DNA of 59,449 bases from assembly GCA_947631785.1 (NCBI GenBank), contig CANRMR010000006.1, positions 1 to 59,449 of the forward strand, given 5' to 3'. A program made the position numbers and the translations under genes. Source of the stretch: an uncultured Clostridia bacterium. Its GTDB lineage: Bacteria > Bacillota > Clostridia > TANB77 > CAG-508. The notes beneath the pieces were generated by a model that searched no databases, was not told the origin of the DNA, and saw only the letters and a program-made list of their open reading frames with translations. Shown here in pieces: positions 43,368 through 52,969 of the stretch (its first letter is position 1; every line of letters begins with the position of its first letter).

Positions 43368-45216
43368 TTATAATATAATTTCAGGTTTATACTTTTCAAG
43401 CCACATATTTACTTGGCAAAGGTATGCCATTAGCTGTGGTCCTGTCATAAGCTGACCAAACCAAGGTCTTGAAAACGCAGAACCATTTGTATCTAATATT
43501 TCTAAAATATAATTTCTATTTAATAATAAATTAATAGGAGCATTCGGATTTTGCATTATTTTTGTAAGCATATTTTTTACAGCTTTTAAATAAGTTGGAT
43601 TATGAGTTTTAGGATAAGGACTTTTCTTTCTATCTACAATTTCAGATGGAAGTAAATTTCTTGTAACATAACGAAGTAATCCCTTTTCACGTCCATTTAA
43701 AGCCTTAATTTCCCATGGAATATTCCATAAATATTCAACTAACCTATAATCACAAAAAGGAACTCTTAGTTCTAATCCATTATACATGCTCATTCTATCA
43801 GAACGATCTAATAATGTTTGCATAAACCATCTTGTAGTTAAATAAGAAATTTTTCTTTTTTCAGCAGTATCTTTTGAATCACAATCTAAAATTTCCACAT
43901 TACTTAAGCTTTCGTTATAACGAAAATCTATATATTCTTTTAAATCAATTTTTTTAGCAATTTCAGCATTTAATAAATTTTGCCTTTCATTTATTGCAAT
44001 TGACCATGGAAAAGTACCACTGTTTAAAGCATCTTCTCTAAAAAACCAAGGATATCCTGCAAAAATTTCATCAGAACATTCACCAGATAAAGCAACTGTT
44101 GCCCCTTCTTTTATGTGTTTGCAAAACAATAACATAGAAGAATCTACATCTGCCATACCAGGATAATCACGAGCAATCATTGCATCTTCTAGGTAAGAAG
44201 CAAGCTCAGGAGTATCAATTACAACATTATGATGATTAGTATCAAAACATTTTCTCATAATATCAATATAGTAATTATCAGAATTTGGTTGAAAATCACT
44301 TTTAACAAAATTTTTATCATTATCAACATAATCAACAGAATAAGTATCTAATTTACCAAGTCCATTTTTTTGGTAAAAATTACTTGCATAAGCAACAATA
44401 ATACTAGAATCAAGACCACCAGATAACATACAACATAAAGGAACATCAGAAACTAACTGCCTTCCAATTGCATCATCTAATAAAGTTTGAACCTTTTCGC
44501 AAGTAGTACCAAAACTATCTGTATGAGGTATGCTTTTTAGCTTCCAATACTCATAGGTATGTACCCCCGAAGAATTAAACAAAAGAAAGCTAGCAGGCTT
44601 TAGTTCTTCTATATTTTTAAATGGAGTAATTCCAGGAGTATGACATGGACCCAAACCAAAAAGTTCCAAAATACCTTGTCTATCTATTTTAGGAGTAATT
44701 CCAGGATACTCAAATAATGCTTTAATTTCAGAAGAAAAAACAATAGTATTATCAAAAACTGTATAATACAAAGGTTTAATACCAAAATGGTCACGAACTA
44801 AAAACAATTCGTGTGTTTTATCATTCCAAATAGCAAAACTAAAAATACCATTTAGTTTTGGGAAAATAGATGTGCCATAACAAATAAATGCTTTAAGCAA
44901 AACCTCAGTATCACAATAACCATTAAATTCATATCCGCAAAGATATAAGTTCTTTTCTTAAATCTGCAGCATTATATAATTGACCATTATAAACAATAGT
45001 ATAAGTTGTATCACCATATTTTGCACTCATAGGTTGTTTTCCATTTTCAGCATCAATAATAATTAAACGACGATGACCTAAAGCAATATGGCAAGAAGTA
45101 TAAAAACCTTCTTCATCAGGTCCACGTTTTTGCAAAATGCGAGTCATTTTAGTTAAAGTATCAGTATCATCAGATACTTTTTTCTTTAAATTACAAAAAC
45201 CAACAAAACCACACAT
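43368..45216 (-). CDS. asnB: asparagine synthase (glutamine-hydrolysing) with +1 shift at minus-strand CGG 44937
   Basis: MCGFVGFCNLKKKVSDD... (Cys2 nucleophile) ...DLRKELISL-(C)-GYEFNGYCDTEVLLKAFICYGTSIFPKLNGIFSFAIWND...CCMLSGGLDSSIIVAYAS. Confidence 0.93.
44934..44937 (-). other. in-frame CGGA +1 frameshift/quadruplet site in asnB
   Basis: CTT ATA TCT TTG C GGA TAT GAA TTT AAT GGT; unshifted frame stops at the second codon after CGG ATA. Confidence 0.85.
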
Positions 45217-45358
45217 AAAAACCTTCCTTTCAAATAAACACTTTCCATTTAGTATATGCAAAAAATAAAAAAATGGTATAAAAAAATCAATATAATTCTA
45301 ATATGTAACATTAGTTTATATTGATTTTTTTATTAAAAATAATATTAAAAATAAAAAT

Positions 45359-45619
45359 TTAGCAAATATCTTCAAAAAATTTTTCAATAGGAGTTTCTAA
45401 AGCTAAACTAATTTTCCATAAAGTATAAACACTAATACCTTGAGAAATTTTATTACTTTCCAAATTACCAATCAAAGCAGTAGAAACATTAATTTTTTCT
45501 GCCAAATTTTCTTGTGTCATCTTATGTTTATTCAAACTATACATTGTTCTGTAATATTTAGTGTTTTTGCCAATAATCTTAAACAATTTAGTTTGTTCAT
45601 TTACTATATCATCATTCAT
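45359..45619 (-). CDS. XRE-family HTH transcriptional regulator
   Basis: KMTQENLAEKINVSTALIGNLESNKISQGISVYTLWKISLALETPIEKFF. Confidence 0.88.
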   Translation of the reverse strand: MNDDIVNEQTKLFKIIGKNTKYYRTMYSLNKHKMTQENLAEKINVSTALIGNLESNKISQGISVYTLWKISLALETPIEKFFEDIC

Positions 45620-45825
45620 AAAACCACTCCAAATGCTTAAATATTAATAATATTTTCTCACAGCAAACAAAAAAAACAATACATCAAAAATGATAAAATA
45701 TCATTGACAATAACAAAATGTAAATGCTATAATAAAATCGAAAATAAAAAAAGAAAAAATTGAATAAACAACAGTAAAATGAGAAAAATTAAAAAAAGAA
45801 ATAAAAATAGGAGGAACAAAAGAAA

Positions 45826-46900
45826 ATGAACAAACCAAACAAAATAAAAGAAGAAAAAAACATAAACAATGTAGGGGCAAACGCCTCTGTCCGCTCAAAT
45901 AATACAAACGAATACAAAACACGTGTAGGGGCAAACGCCTCTGTCTGCCCAAATCCCACAAAGAAATGCCCTAATAACGTAGGGAAATTGGCCAAAGACC
46001 AACCCGGGTCAGTCAAGACTGACCCCTACAAAATACATGCAATAACCCTTGTTGCCCTTGTAATCACCGTTATCATTCTAATCATCCTAGCAGGCGTATC
46101 CTTAAACCTAGCCCTAGGAGAAAATGGAATATTTCAAAAAAGCAAAGAAGCAGTAGACAAATACCAAAATGCAGCAAAAGAAGAAAAAGAACAACTAGAC
46201 CTAGCAGCAAGAGACTTAATGCTAGGAGACTATGTCCAAAAAGGATTAATGCTACATTATGACGCAGTAAAAAACACAAAAAATGGGCATGACAAAAATG
46301 CAACTGAGTGGTACGACTTAAGTGGAAATAATAACAATGGAACATTAAAAGGAAACGTTACATGGACAGAAGATGGACTATATTTTGACGGAATAAACGA
46401 TTGGGTAGGAATTGAAGAAATGAATTATGATAATATAACTATGGAAGTAGTTATATTATTTAATAAAGATAATCCAGTTAATAATTACTTTGTAGGAAAT
46501 TGGCAAAGTGGTGGAGGTGGATTATACAGCGATGGTGCCGGTAGATTGCGATTTGAAGAATTTATTCGGTTCTGATTATCATCACGTTGTAAATGCAAAT
46601 AATATTAAAAGAAATATTAAATATGCTGTATCTGGAAAATATGATGGAAAAAATGTATATCTTTTTAAAAATAATAATAAATCAAGTTCGGATTCAATAG
46701 AAGGAAAAATAAAATCACCTGACAATAATACTGTAATGGCATTAGGAGCGAATCCAAATAGTAATAATGATGCAGGGAATTTTTTCAATGGCACGATATA
46801 TTCTGTCAGAATATACAACCGAGCATTAACAGACGACGAAGTAATGCAAAATTATAAGATAGATAAAATGTTATATGGCGTTGAAGATATAAATGAATAA
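45826..46900 (+). CDS. prepilin-like N-terminal segment fused to LamG-like jellyroll domain; +1 shift at CGG 46567
   Basis: HAITLVALVITVIILIILAGVSLNLALGENGIFQKSKEAVDKY; then GLMLHYDAVKN...WYDLSGNNNNGTLKGN...YFDGINDWVGI...LRFEEFI-(C)-GSDYHHVVNANNIKRNIKYAVSGKYDGKNVYLFKNN...FFNGTIYSVRIYNRALTDDEVMQNYK. Confidence 0.85.
45871..45895. repeat. GTAGGGGC-type palindromic repeat inside coding leader
   Basis: gtaggggcaaacgcctctgtccgct, encodes VGANASVR. Confidence 0.75.
45924..45950. repeat. GTAGGGGC-type palindromic repeat inside coding leader
   Basis: tgtaggggcaaacgcctctgtctgccc, encodes VGANASVCP. Confidence 0.8.
45979..46028. repeat. GTAGGG...CCCCTAC-bounded palindromic repeat unit inside coding leader
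   Basis: gtagggaaattggccaaagaccaacccgggtcagtcaagactgacccctac. Confidence 0.65.
46567..46570 (+). other. in-frame CGGT +1 frameshift/quadruplet site in LamG-prepilin gene
   Basis: GAA GAA TTT ATT C GGT TCT GAT TAT CAT CAC; unshifted frame gives CGG TTC TGA. Confidence 0.8.
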
Positions 46901-46910
46901 AAATAAACTA

Positions 46911-46944
46911 AACCTGTGTAATTAAAAAATTATACAGGCTTTTT
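46911..46944. terminator. Rho-independent terminator-like hairpin
   Basis: aacctgtgtaattaaaaaattatacaggctttttctt. Confidence 0.6.
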
Positions 46945-47152
46945 CTTGCAAAAAATGTCGAAAAGTTTTTCTTGACAAATAAAAAAATAATAGTAAAATT
47001 AAATTATTAAATCTAAAAATTGCAAATCAGCAATCAAATTTCCCAAAATTAAAACTATCAATAGGTAACAAAAAAGTATAAATATTAAATAAAATATAGA
47101 AATTTTCTGAAAAAATATGGTATAATATAAAGTATAGAAAGGTTGTGAGAAT

Positions 47153-47389
47153 ATGCAAAGAGAAATAACAGTTAAAGAATTTGAAAATGTAGTAAATAAT
47201 AATGATGATATAGAGCCTATGATAATAAAAAGAGATAATAAAAAAGATTTATTAGTAATAAGCTTAGAACAATATCAAAAAGATATGTTTATAAACAAGA
47301 TTGAAAAGAGTAAAAAAGAATATGTAGATGGTAAAGTACACAAAGCAACAGATATTTTTAAAAGATTGAGAGAAAAATATGGATATTAA
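47153..47389 (+). CDS. putative antitoxin
   Basis: MQREITVKEFENVVNNNDDIEPMIIKRDNKKDLLVISLEQYQ; overlaps downstream RelE/ParE gene by 11 nt. Confidence 0.7.
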   Translation: MQREITVKEFENVVNNNDDIEPMIIKRDNKKDLLVISLEQYQKDMFINKIEKSKKEYVDGKVHKATDIFKRLREKYGY

Positions 47390-47705
47390 AAATTATGAAA
47401 TTATATTAACAGATACAGCAAAAGAAGAACTAGAAGCAATTTATGAATATATTGCAAAAAAATTATATGCAGAGCAATCAGCTAATAGGTTAATGGAAAA
47501 AATTGAACAAAGTTTTTTAAATTTAAAACAAAATCCGCATATATGGACAAAAGTTTGTGTTAACCCACATAATGATATATATAGAAGATTAATTGTTGAT
47601 AATTACATAGCATTATATGATATTAATGAAGACAACAAACAAGTAATAGTATATAGAGTTTTATATGGAGGAATGAATTATTTAAATATTATGGATGAAA
47701 TATAA
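47379..47705 (+). CDS. RelE/ParE-family toxin
   Basis: YEIILTDTAKEELEAIYEYIAKKLYAEQSANRLMEKIEQSFLNLKQNP...YRRLIVDNYIALYDINEDNKQVIVYRVLYGGMNY. Confidence 0.88.
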   Translation: MDIKNYEIILTDTAKEELEAIYEYIAKKLYAEQSANRLMEKIEQSFLNLKQNPHIWTKVCVNPHNDIYRRLIVDNYIALYDINEDNKQVIVYRVLYGGMNYLNIMDEI

Positions 47706-47885
47706 AAATCTATAAAATATTTGAAATATTAAATTGTAATAATAACCACTCATTCTATGAAGTGGTTATTATATATAAAAAGCATAAATTATTACAAAAA
47801 AATCTATTAAAAATTGTTGCAAAAGATTGTTTATTATGATATAAGATAAATATAAATAAAAAAGAAAAGGATAGGAAAAAAACAA

Positions 47886-47951
47886 ATGAGAATAAAAATA
47901 AACGCTAAAACCGTTGCAAGAGTACACACACACACACACACACAAGTAACA
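47886..47951 (+). CDS. short ORF with CA-repeat (MRIKINAKTVARVHTHTHTHK), possibly out of phase
   Basis: ATG 47886, RBS-like AAGGATAGG upstream; ends AAG TAA just after the repeat; a +2 nt repeat change would extend it to ...THTSNILKEIKVNNVNRIDKKQIEPCFICVFLI*. Confidence 0.4.
47924..47944 (+). repeat. (AC)n dinucleotide microsatellite
   Basis: acacacacacacacacacaca. Confidence 0.95.
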
Positions 47952-48111
47952 TATTAAAAGAAATAAAAGTAAATAATGTAAATAGAATAGATAAAAAACA
48001 AATAGAACCATGTTTCATTTGTGTATTTTTGATATAAAAAATCAAAGTGCCTAAAATGGAATTTGGTTCTATTTTTGCATTTAAAATGTTATATTATATT
48101 TTATATCGCAA

Positions 48112-48305
48112 AGCAAAGGATTATAAATTTTAAAAATAATGATAAACTTCGTCGCTTACAAAATTTTCGCATAAATTCTAATGAAAATTTTTCAGCGCCC
48201 TCACAAGCGTGTGAGATTCCCTAAAAAATTTTCATAAGAATTTCTAGGCTTAAATTTCGCTCGATTCCTTGTTTACATATTTTTAAAATTTATAAAACCT
48301 TTGCT
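48112..48305. repeat. about 194-bp imperfect inverted-repeat (MITE-like or long hairpin) element
   Basis: left arm agcaaaggattataaattttaaaaataatgataaac vs revcomp of right arm agcaaaggttttataaattttaaaaatatgtaaac; inner arms aaattctaatgaaaattttt/aaaaattttcataagaattt; loop ctcacaagcgtgtgag. Confidence 0.75.
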
Positions 48306-48362
48306 AAGTAAAAATGTGTAAATGATAATGTAAATGTTAAAATTAAAGGAGGAAAAGAAAAA

Positions 48363-49685
48363 ATGTTAAAAACGAACAATGTAAAAGAAGAAAAAAACGT
48401 AAGGAATACCAAAACAAATGTAGGGGCAGACGCCTCTGTCTGCCCATCTACAAAGGAATACCCTATTCGTAGGGGCACGGGGCACCGTGCCCAAGAACCC
48501 GCAGCAATTACATTGGTTGCCCTTGTCATCACCGTTATCATCCTAATAATCCTAGCAGGCGTAAGCCTAAACCTAGCCTTAGGAGAAAATGGAATATTTG
48601 TAAAAAGCAAACAAGCAGTAGACAAATACAAAGACGAAGCCCAAAAAGAACAAAACACACTAGAAAACATATACCAAGATATGCAAGCAGAAACAGGTGG
48701 AGGAGCAGATGAAACAGGAAAAGGACCATACTTACCAAATAATTTTACAGAAGTAAAGGATGAAACAAGTGATGATTCATATATAATCAAAGACGAAAGT
48801 GGAAACGAATTTGTATGGATACCAGTAGAAACACCAGTAGCAAAAAGTGAAGAAGAATTAACAACTCTAATAGAACAAGGTAAATACCCAATGGCAGTAA
48901 AGATAGAAGGAAAAACAGAAGGCTTAGATAATTATAGAGGGGTGTTATACGATTTTGCTTTAAATGCTACAAAAGATGATGTGACAATAACACCAATAAA
49001 ATATAGTGCTAGTTCAGGATTCCGTGAGCCAGCAAATTTAACAGATACAGTATCTAATCGAAATTATGCATATGATAGTGAAGAAGCATTTGCTGCAAAT
49101 AATGGAGGAGAATACACGAGTACAATGTATCAAAAAGAATATAATGAATTAGTAGAAAGTGTAATAGCAAATGGAGGATTTTATATAGGAAGATACGAAA
49201 GCTCAGTAAGCGGTAATAAAGCAGCAAGTAAAAAAGATCAAACACCAATGACATCTATAACATGGTATAAAATGTATAAAAACCAAAAAAACATATACGA
49301 TGGTGCTACAGAACCAAAAACACACATGATATGGGGCAGTGAGTGGGATCAAGTAATGATATACCTAAAGGATGTACCGAATAACAACGAAGGTGTGAAA
49401 AACAGATTCTTTATATTAGACAGTACAAAAATGGGAAGTTATAAGGATAATGGTAATAAAGTAGTACAAACCGGAACAGATCCAGATTATGCAGTAAAAG
49501 GAATATATGACTTGGCGGGAAATGTTTGGGAGTGGACCATGGAGGCCAGCAACACCACCAACAGATCGAAACGTGGAGGTAGCTTTGACTACACCGCCTC
49601 TATAGGCTCAGCAATCCATCGTAACGTCAGCCATCCGGACAGCTGGATGAACGAATATGGTTCTCGCCTTACTTTATATAAGTAG
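48363..49685 (+). CDS. prepilin-like N-terminal segment fused to a formylglycine-generating-enzyme/SUMF1-like domain
   Basis: PAAITLVALVITVIILIILAGVSLNLALGENGIFVKSKQAVDKY; C-term GIYDLAGNVWEWTMEASNTTNRSKRGGSFDYTASIGSAIHRNVSHPDSWMNEYGSRLTLYK. Confidence 0.8.
   Translation: MLKTNNVKEEKNVRNTKTNVGADASVCPSTKEYPIRRGTGHRAQEPAAITLVALVITVIILIILAGVSLNLALGENGIFVKSKQAVDKYKDEAQKEQNTLENIYQDMQAETGGGADETGKGPYLPNNFTEVKDETSDDSYIIKDESGNEFVWIPVETPVAKSEEELTTLIEQGKYPMAVKIEGKTEGLDNYRGVLYDFALNATKDDVTITPIKYSASSGFREPANLTDTVSNRNYAYDSEEAFAANNGGEYTSTMYQKEYNELVESVIANGGFYIGRYESSVSGNKAASKKDQTPMTSITWYKMYKNQKNIYDGATEPKTHMIWGSEWDQVMIYLKDVPNNNEGVKNRFFILDSTKMGSYKDNGNKVVQTGTDPDYAVKGIYDLAGNVWEWTMEASNTTNRSKRGGSFDYTASIGSAIHRNVSHPDSWMNEYGSRLTLYK
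48420..48445. repeat. GTAGGGGC-type palindromic repeat inside coding leader
   Basis: gtaggggcagacgcctctgtctgccc. Confidence 0.8.
48469..48492. repeat. GTAGGGGCAC-type palindromic repeat inside coding leader
   Basis: gtaggggcacggggcaccgtgccc; compare 29720-29745. Confidence 0.8.
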
Positions 49686-49794
49686 CGCTTAAGCCATTGT
49701 AGCTATGAATCAAGAAAAATTAGAATACGTACGTTGCACTAAATTGATCGTTCCTCGCAATGGAACAAATGAACAAATTTGCAGAAGTATAACC

Positions 49795-49835
49795 TCTTGT
49801 TAATATAATTACAAATATATTAACAAGAGGTATTT
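49795..49835. terminator. terminator hairpin
   Basis: cctcttgttaatataattacaaatatattaacaagaggtatttt. Confidence 0.7.
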
Positions 49836-50722
49836 TATTTTGGCAAATGAACAACCAATCTCTTCATATCATCCGGAATATTACATGTAAATGTCAAAAA
49901 AGCCTTGCTAATAGGGTGAATAAAACTTATTTTATAAGCATGCAAGGCTTGCCTTGAAATAAAATTAGAAGAATTGCCATAAAGAGTATCACATATAATT
50001 GGATGGCCAATATATTTTGAATGAACACGAATTTGATGAGTTCTTCCTGTTTCTAAGGTAAATAAAACAAGAGAAAATGTAGCAAATTCATTTAAAACTT
50101 TATAATGCGTAACTGCATATTCGCCATCATCTGCAACGCATCTTTCAATAATACTGTTTTCCTTTCGTGCAATAGGAGCTACAATAGTTCCACTTTTTTT
50201 ATCTAAAATACCATCTAAAATAGCAATATATTCTTTTTTGAAAATTTTCTGTTTCATTTGTTTTATTAAACATTCTTGAATATACTCATTTTTTGCAAAA
50301 ATAACAAGACCAGAAGTGTCTTTGTCTAAACGATTAACAGGTCTTATTTTCTTATTTAAACCAATATTATTAAAATAATATCTAACACCATTTGAAAGGC
50401 TTGTATCAAAATGTTTGCAAGAAGGATGAATGGCAATGTTTGGCTCTTTATTTACAATTAACATACTATCATCTTCATAAACAATATCAAGCTCCATTTT
50501 TCTTGGAACAATATTTTCATTTTCTTCTTCCCAGTCTAATTTGCACTCTAATATATCACCAATTTTTACACAGGTATTTACCATTGTAGCATTACCATTT
50601 AAAAATAAAGAATTATATTTTTTAAGTTTTGCAACTAATCTATCAGACATTTGGAATTTTTCTTTTAAAATTTGTTTAACATTTTCATATTTTGAATTAT
50701 CTACAACATATTTTAATATCAT
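49835..50722 (-). CDS. RluA/RluD-family 23S rRNA pseudouridine synthase
   Basis: RPVNRLDKDTSGLVIFAKNEYIQ; TLETGRTHQIRVHSKYIGHPIICDTLYG. Confidence 0.93.
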   Translation of the reverse strand: MILKYVVDNSKYENVKQILKEKFQMSDRLVAKLKKYNSLFLNGNATMVNTCVKIGDILECKLDWEEENENIVPRKMELDIVYEDDSMLIVNKEPNIAIHPSCKHFDTSLSNGVRYYFNNIGLNKKIRPVNRLDKDTSGLVIFAKNEYIQECLIKQMKQKIFKKEYIAILDGILDKKSGTIVAPIARKENSIIERCVADDGEYAVTHYKVLNEFATFSLVLFTLETGRTHQIRVHSKYIGHPIICDTLYGNSSNFISRQALHAYKISFIHPISKAFLTFTCNIPDDMKRLVVHLPK

Positions 50723-50855
50723 AACAAAGTTCCTTTCAAATAATAAGTAAAGTATATATTAAAAAACAAGAAAATTCAATAAATTTTGTTAAAACACTTG
50801 ACAAAAGCAAAAAAATAGTGTAAAGTATATTAGCATTACAAATGAGAGGAGTAGT

Positions 50856-51203
50856 ATGGAAAGGAATGTTAAAATAAGCATATTACTTAGTTATTACGGT
50901 AAATTATTAACTAAAAAACAATATGCTTTATTGGATGATTACTATAATAATGATTTTTCTCTATCTGAAATTGCAGAAAATTTAAATATTACAAGGCAAG
51001 CAGTTAGGGATAATTTAAAGAAGGGGGAAAATAAACTTTTCGAATTCGAAGAAAAGCTAGAAATTATGAAAACAACAATGAAACAAGAAAAGAAAATTGT
51101 AGAGATTTTATCACAATTAACAAAAATTCAGAACCAATTCTCAGATGAGCAAATAGCAAATATTCTAGAAAACATTAAAAAAGAATTAAACGGATTAGTT
51201 TAA
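50856..51203 (+). CDS. ylxM: YlxM-family DNA-binding protein
   Basis: LLSYYGKLLTKKQYALLDDYYNNDFSLSEIAENLNITRQAVRDNLKKGENKL; upstream of ffh. Confidence 0.92.
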   Translation: MERNVKISILLSYYGKLLTKKQYALLDDYYNNDFSLSEIAENLNITRQAVRDNLKKGENKLFEFEEKLEIMKTTMKQEKKIVEILSQLTKIQNQFSDEQIANILENIKKELNGLV

Positions 51204-51223
51204 TAATAAGGAGGAATGTTATA

Positions 51224-52573
51224 GTGGCATTTGAAGGTTTATCTTCAAGACTCCAAGAAATAACTAGAAAATTAAAAGGAAAAGCAAGAATTACAGAAAG
51301 CGATTTAAAAGAAATGCTAAGAGAAGTAAAATTAGCACTTTTAGAAGCTGATGTAAACTACAAAATTGTAAAGGAATTTATTGCAAGTATTAATGAAAAA
51401 GCTTTAGGACAGGATGTATTAAAATCTTTAACACCAGGTCAACAAGTTATTAAAATTGTTAAAGACGAGTTAGTAGAACTTCTTGGTGGAACAGAAAGCA
51501 GAATTAATTTTTCATCAAATCCACCTACTGTTATAATGCTAGTTGGTTTGCAAGGTTCTGGTAAAACAACAACAGCTGGAAAACTTGCAAACATTTTAAG
51601 AAAGCAAGGTAAAAAGCCATTACTTGTAGCATGTGATGTATATAGACCAGCGGCTATAAAGCAATTACAAGTAGTTGGTGCAAGTTTAAATATTCCAGTT
51701 TTTGCAAATGAAAATTCAAAAGATGTCGTTCATATTGCAAAACAAGCGATGAATATTGCAATTTCAAAGTTAAATGATGTTGTTATAATAGATACTGCAG
51801 GAAGATTACACATAGATGAAGAATTGATGAATGAACTTAAAAACTTAAAAGCAAATATTAAGCCACATGAAATTATGCTTGTAGTTGATGCAATGACAGG
51901 TCAAGATGCGGTAAATGTTGCACAAAGTTTTAATGAAGCACTTGGAATTGATGGTGTAATACTTACAAAATTAGATGGTGATACTCGTGGTGGTGCAGCA
52001 TTATCTGTTAAAAAAGTAACAAATAGACCAATCAAATTTGCAGCAACAGGGGAAAAATTAAGTGATATTGAAGAATTTCATCCAGAAAGAATGGCATCTA
52101 GAATTTTAGGTATGGGAGATGTTCTTTCTATTATTGAAAAGGCAGAAGAAGCATTTGATGAAGAAGAAGCAATAAAACTAGAACAAAAATTAAGAAAGCA
52201 AGAATTTGATTTAGATGATTATTTAACACAATTAAGGCAAATGAAAAAGATGGGTTCGTTTTCTTCACTTCTTAAACTTATACCTGGAATGAACAAAATA
52301 AAGGACTTAAAAGTAGATGATAAAGAATTTGTAAAAATAGAAGCAATTATATGTTCTATGACCAAAAAGGAAAGAAGAAATCCAAAAATATTAAATGGAA
52401 GTCGCAGAAGAAGAATTGCTATGGGTGCAGGAACAACAGTGCAAGAAGTAAATAAATTTATGAATTCTTTTGAAATGACACAAAAAATGATGAAACAAAT
52501 GAAATCAAATAAAGGACTTAAAAATATGATGAAGAATATAAATCCAGAAGATTTAAGAAAGCTTAAAAAATAA
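51224..52573 (+). CDS. ffh: signal recognition particle protein Ffh
   Basis: MLVGLQGSGKTTTAGKLANILR; DTAGRLHIDEELM; Met-rich M domain. Confidence 0.97.
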   Translation: MAFEGLSSRLQEITRKLKGKARITESDLKEMLREVKLALLEADVNYKIVKEFIASINEKALGQDVLKSLTPGQQVIKIVKDELVELLGGTESRINFSSNPPTVIMLVGLQGSGKTTTAGKLANILRKQGKKPLLVACDVYRPAAIKQLQVVGASLNIPVFANENSKDVVHIAKQAMNIAISKLNDVVIIDTAGRLHIDEELMNELKNLKANIKPHEIMLVVDAMTGQDAVNVAQSFNEALGIDGVILTKLDGDTRGGAALSVKKVTNRPIKFAATGEKLSDIEEFHPERMASRILGMGDVLSIIEKAEEAFDEEEAIKLEQKLRKQEFDLDDYLTQLRQMKKMGSFSSLLKLIPGMNKIKDLKVDDKEFVKIEAIICSMTKKERRNPKILNGSRRRRIAMGAGTTVQEVNKFMNSFEMTQKMMKQMKSNKGLKNMMKNINPEDLRKLKK

Positions 52574-52679
52574 AAGCTATATAATGTTGTTATTAATTTT
52601 AAAAATAAATTATTTCGAAGTTAAAATTTAGATTTTATTTATCTGTAATTTAAGCTTCAAGCTATGGAGGTGAATATAA

Positions 52680-52910
52680 ATGGTAAAAATTAGATTACAA
52701 AGAGCTGGAAAGAAAAAAGCTCCTTTCTATCATATTGTTGTTGCAGATTCAAGAAGCCCAAGAGATGGAAAAATTATAGAGCAAATTGGAACATTTGATC
52801 CAATGACAGAGCCATCTACAATAAAATTAGATAAAGAAAAAGTAGAAAAATGGATTAAAAATGGTGCAAAACCAACAGATACAGTTAAGGCTTTAATTGA
52901 AAAGGCATAA
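52680..52910 (+). CDS. rpsP: 30S ribosomal protein S16
   Basis: [41 protein letters not shown]. Confidence 0.96.
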   Translation: MVKIRLQRAGKKKAPFYHIVVADSRSPRDGKIIEQIGTFDPMTEPSTIKLDKEKVEKWIKNGAKPTDTVKALIEKA

Positions 52911-52969
52911 AGCAATTTAAATACTAAAAACTAAAGAAATTTATATTAAAAATAGGAGGAAAAACATAA

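Noticed and set aside
45871-48492. Repeats resembling a CRISPR array
   Set aside because: The units are few, palindromic, irregularly spaced, translated in frame and also found singly at 29720. No cas genes are present.
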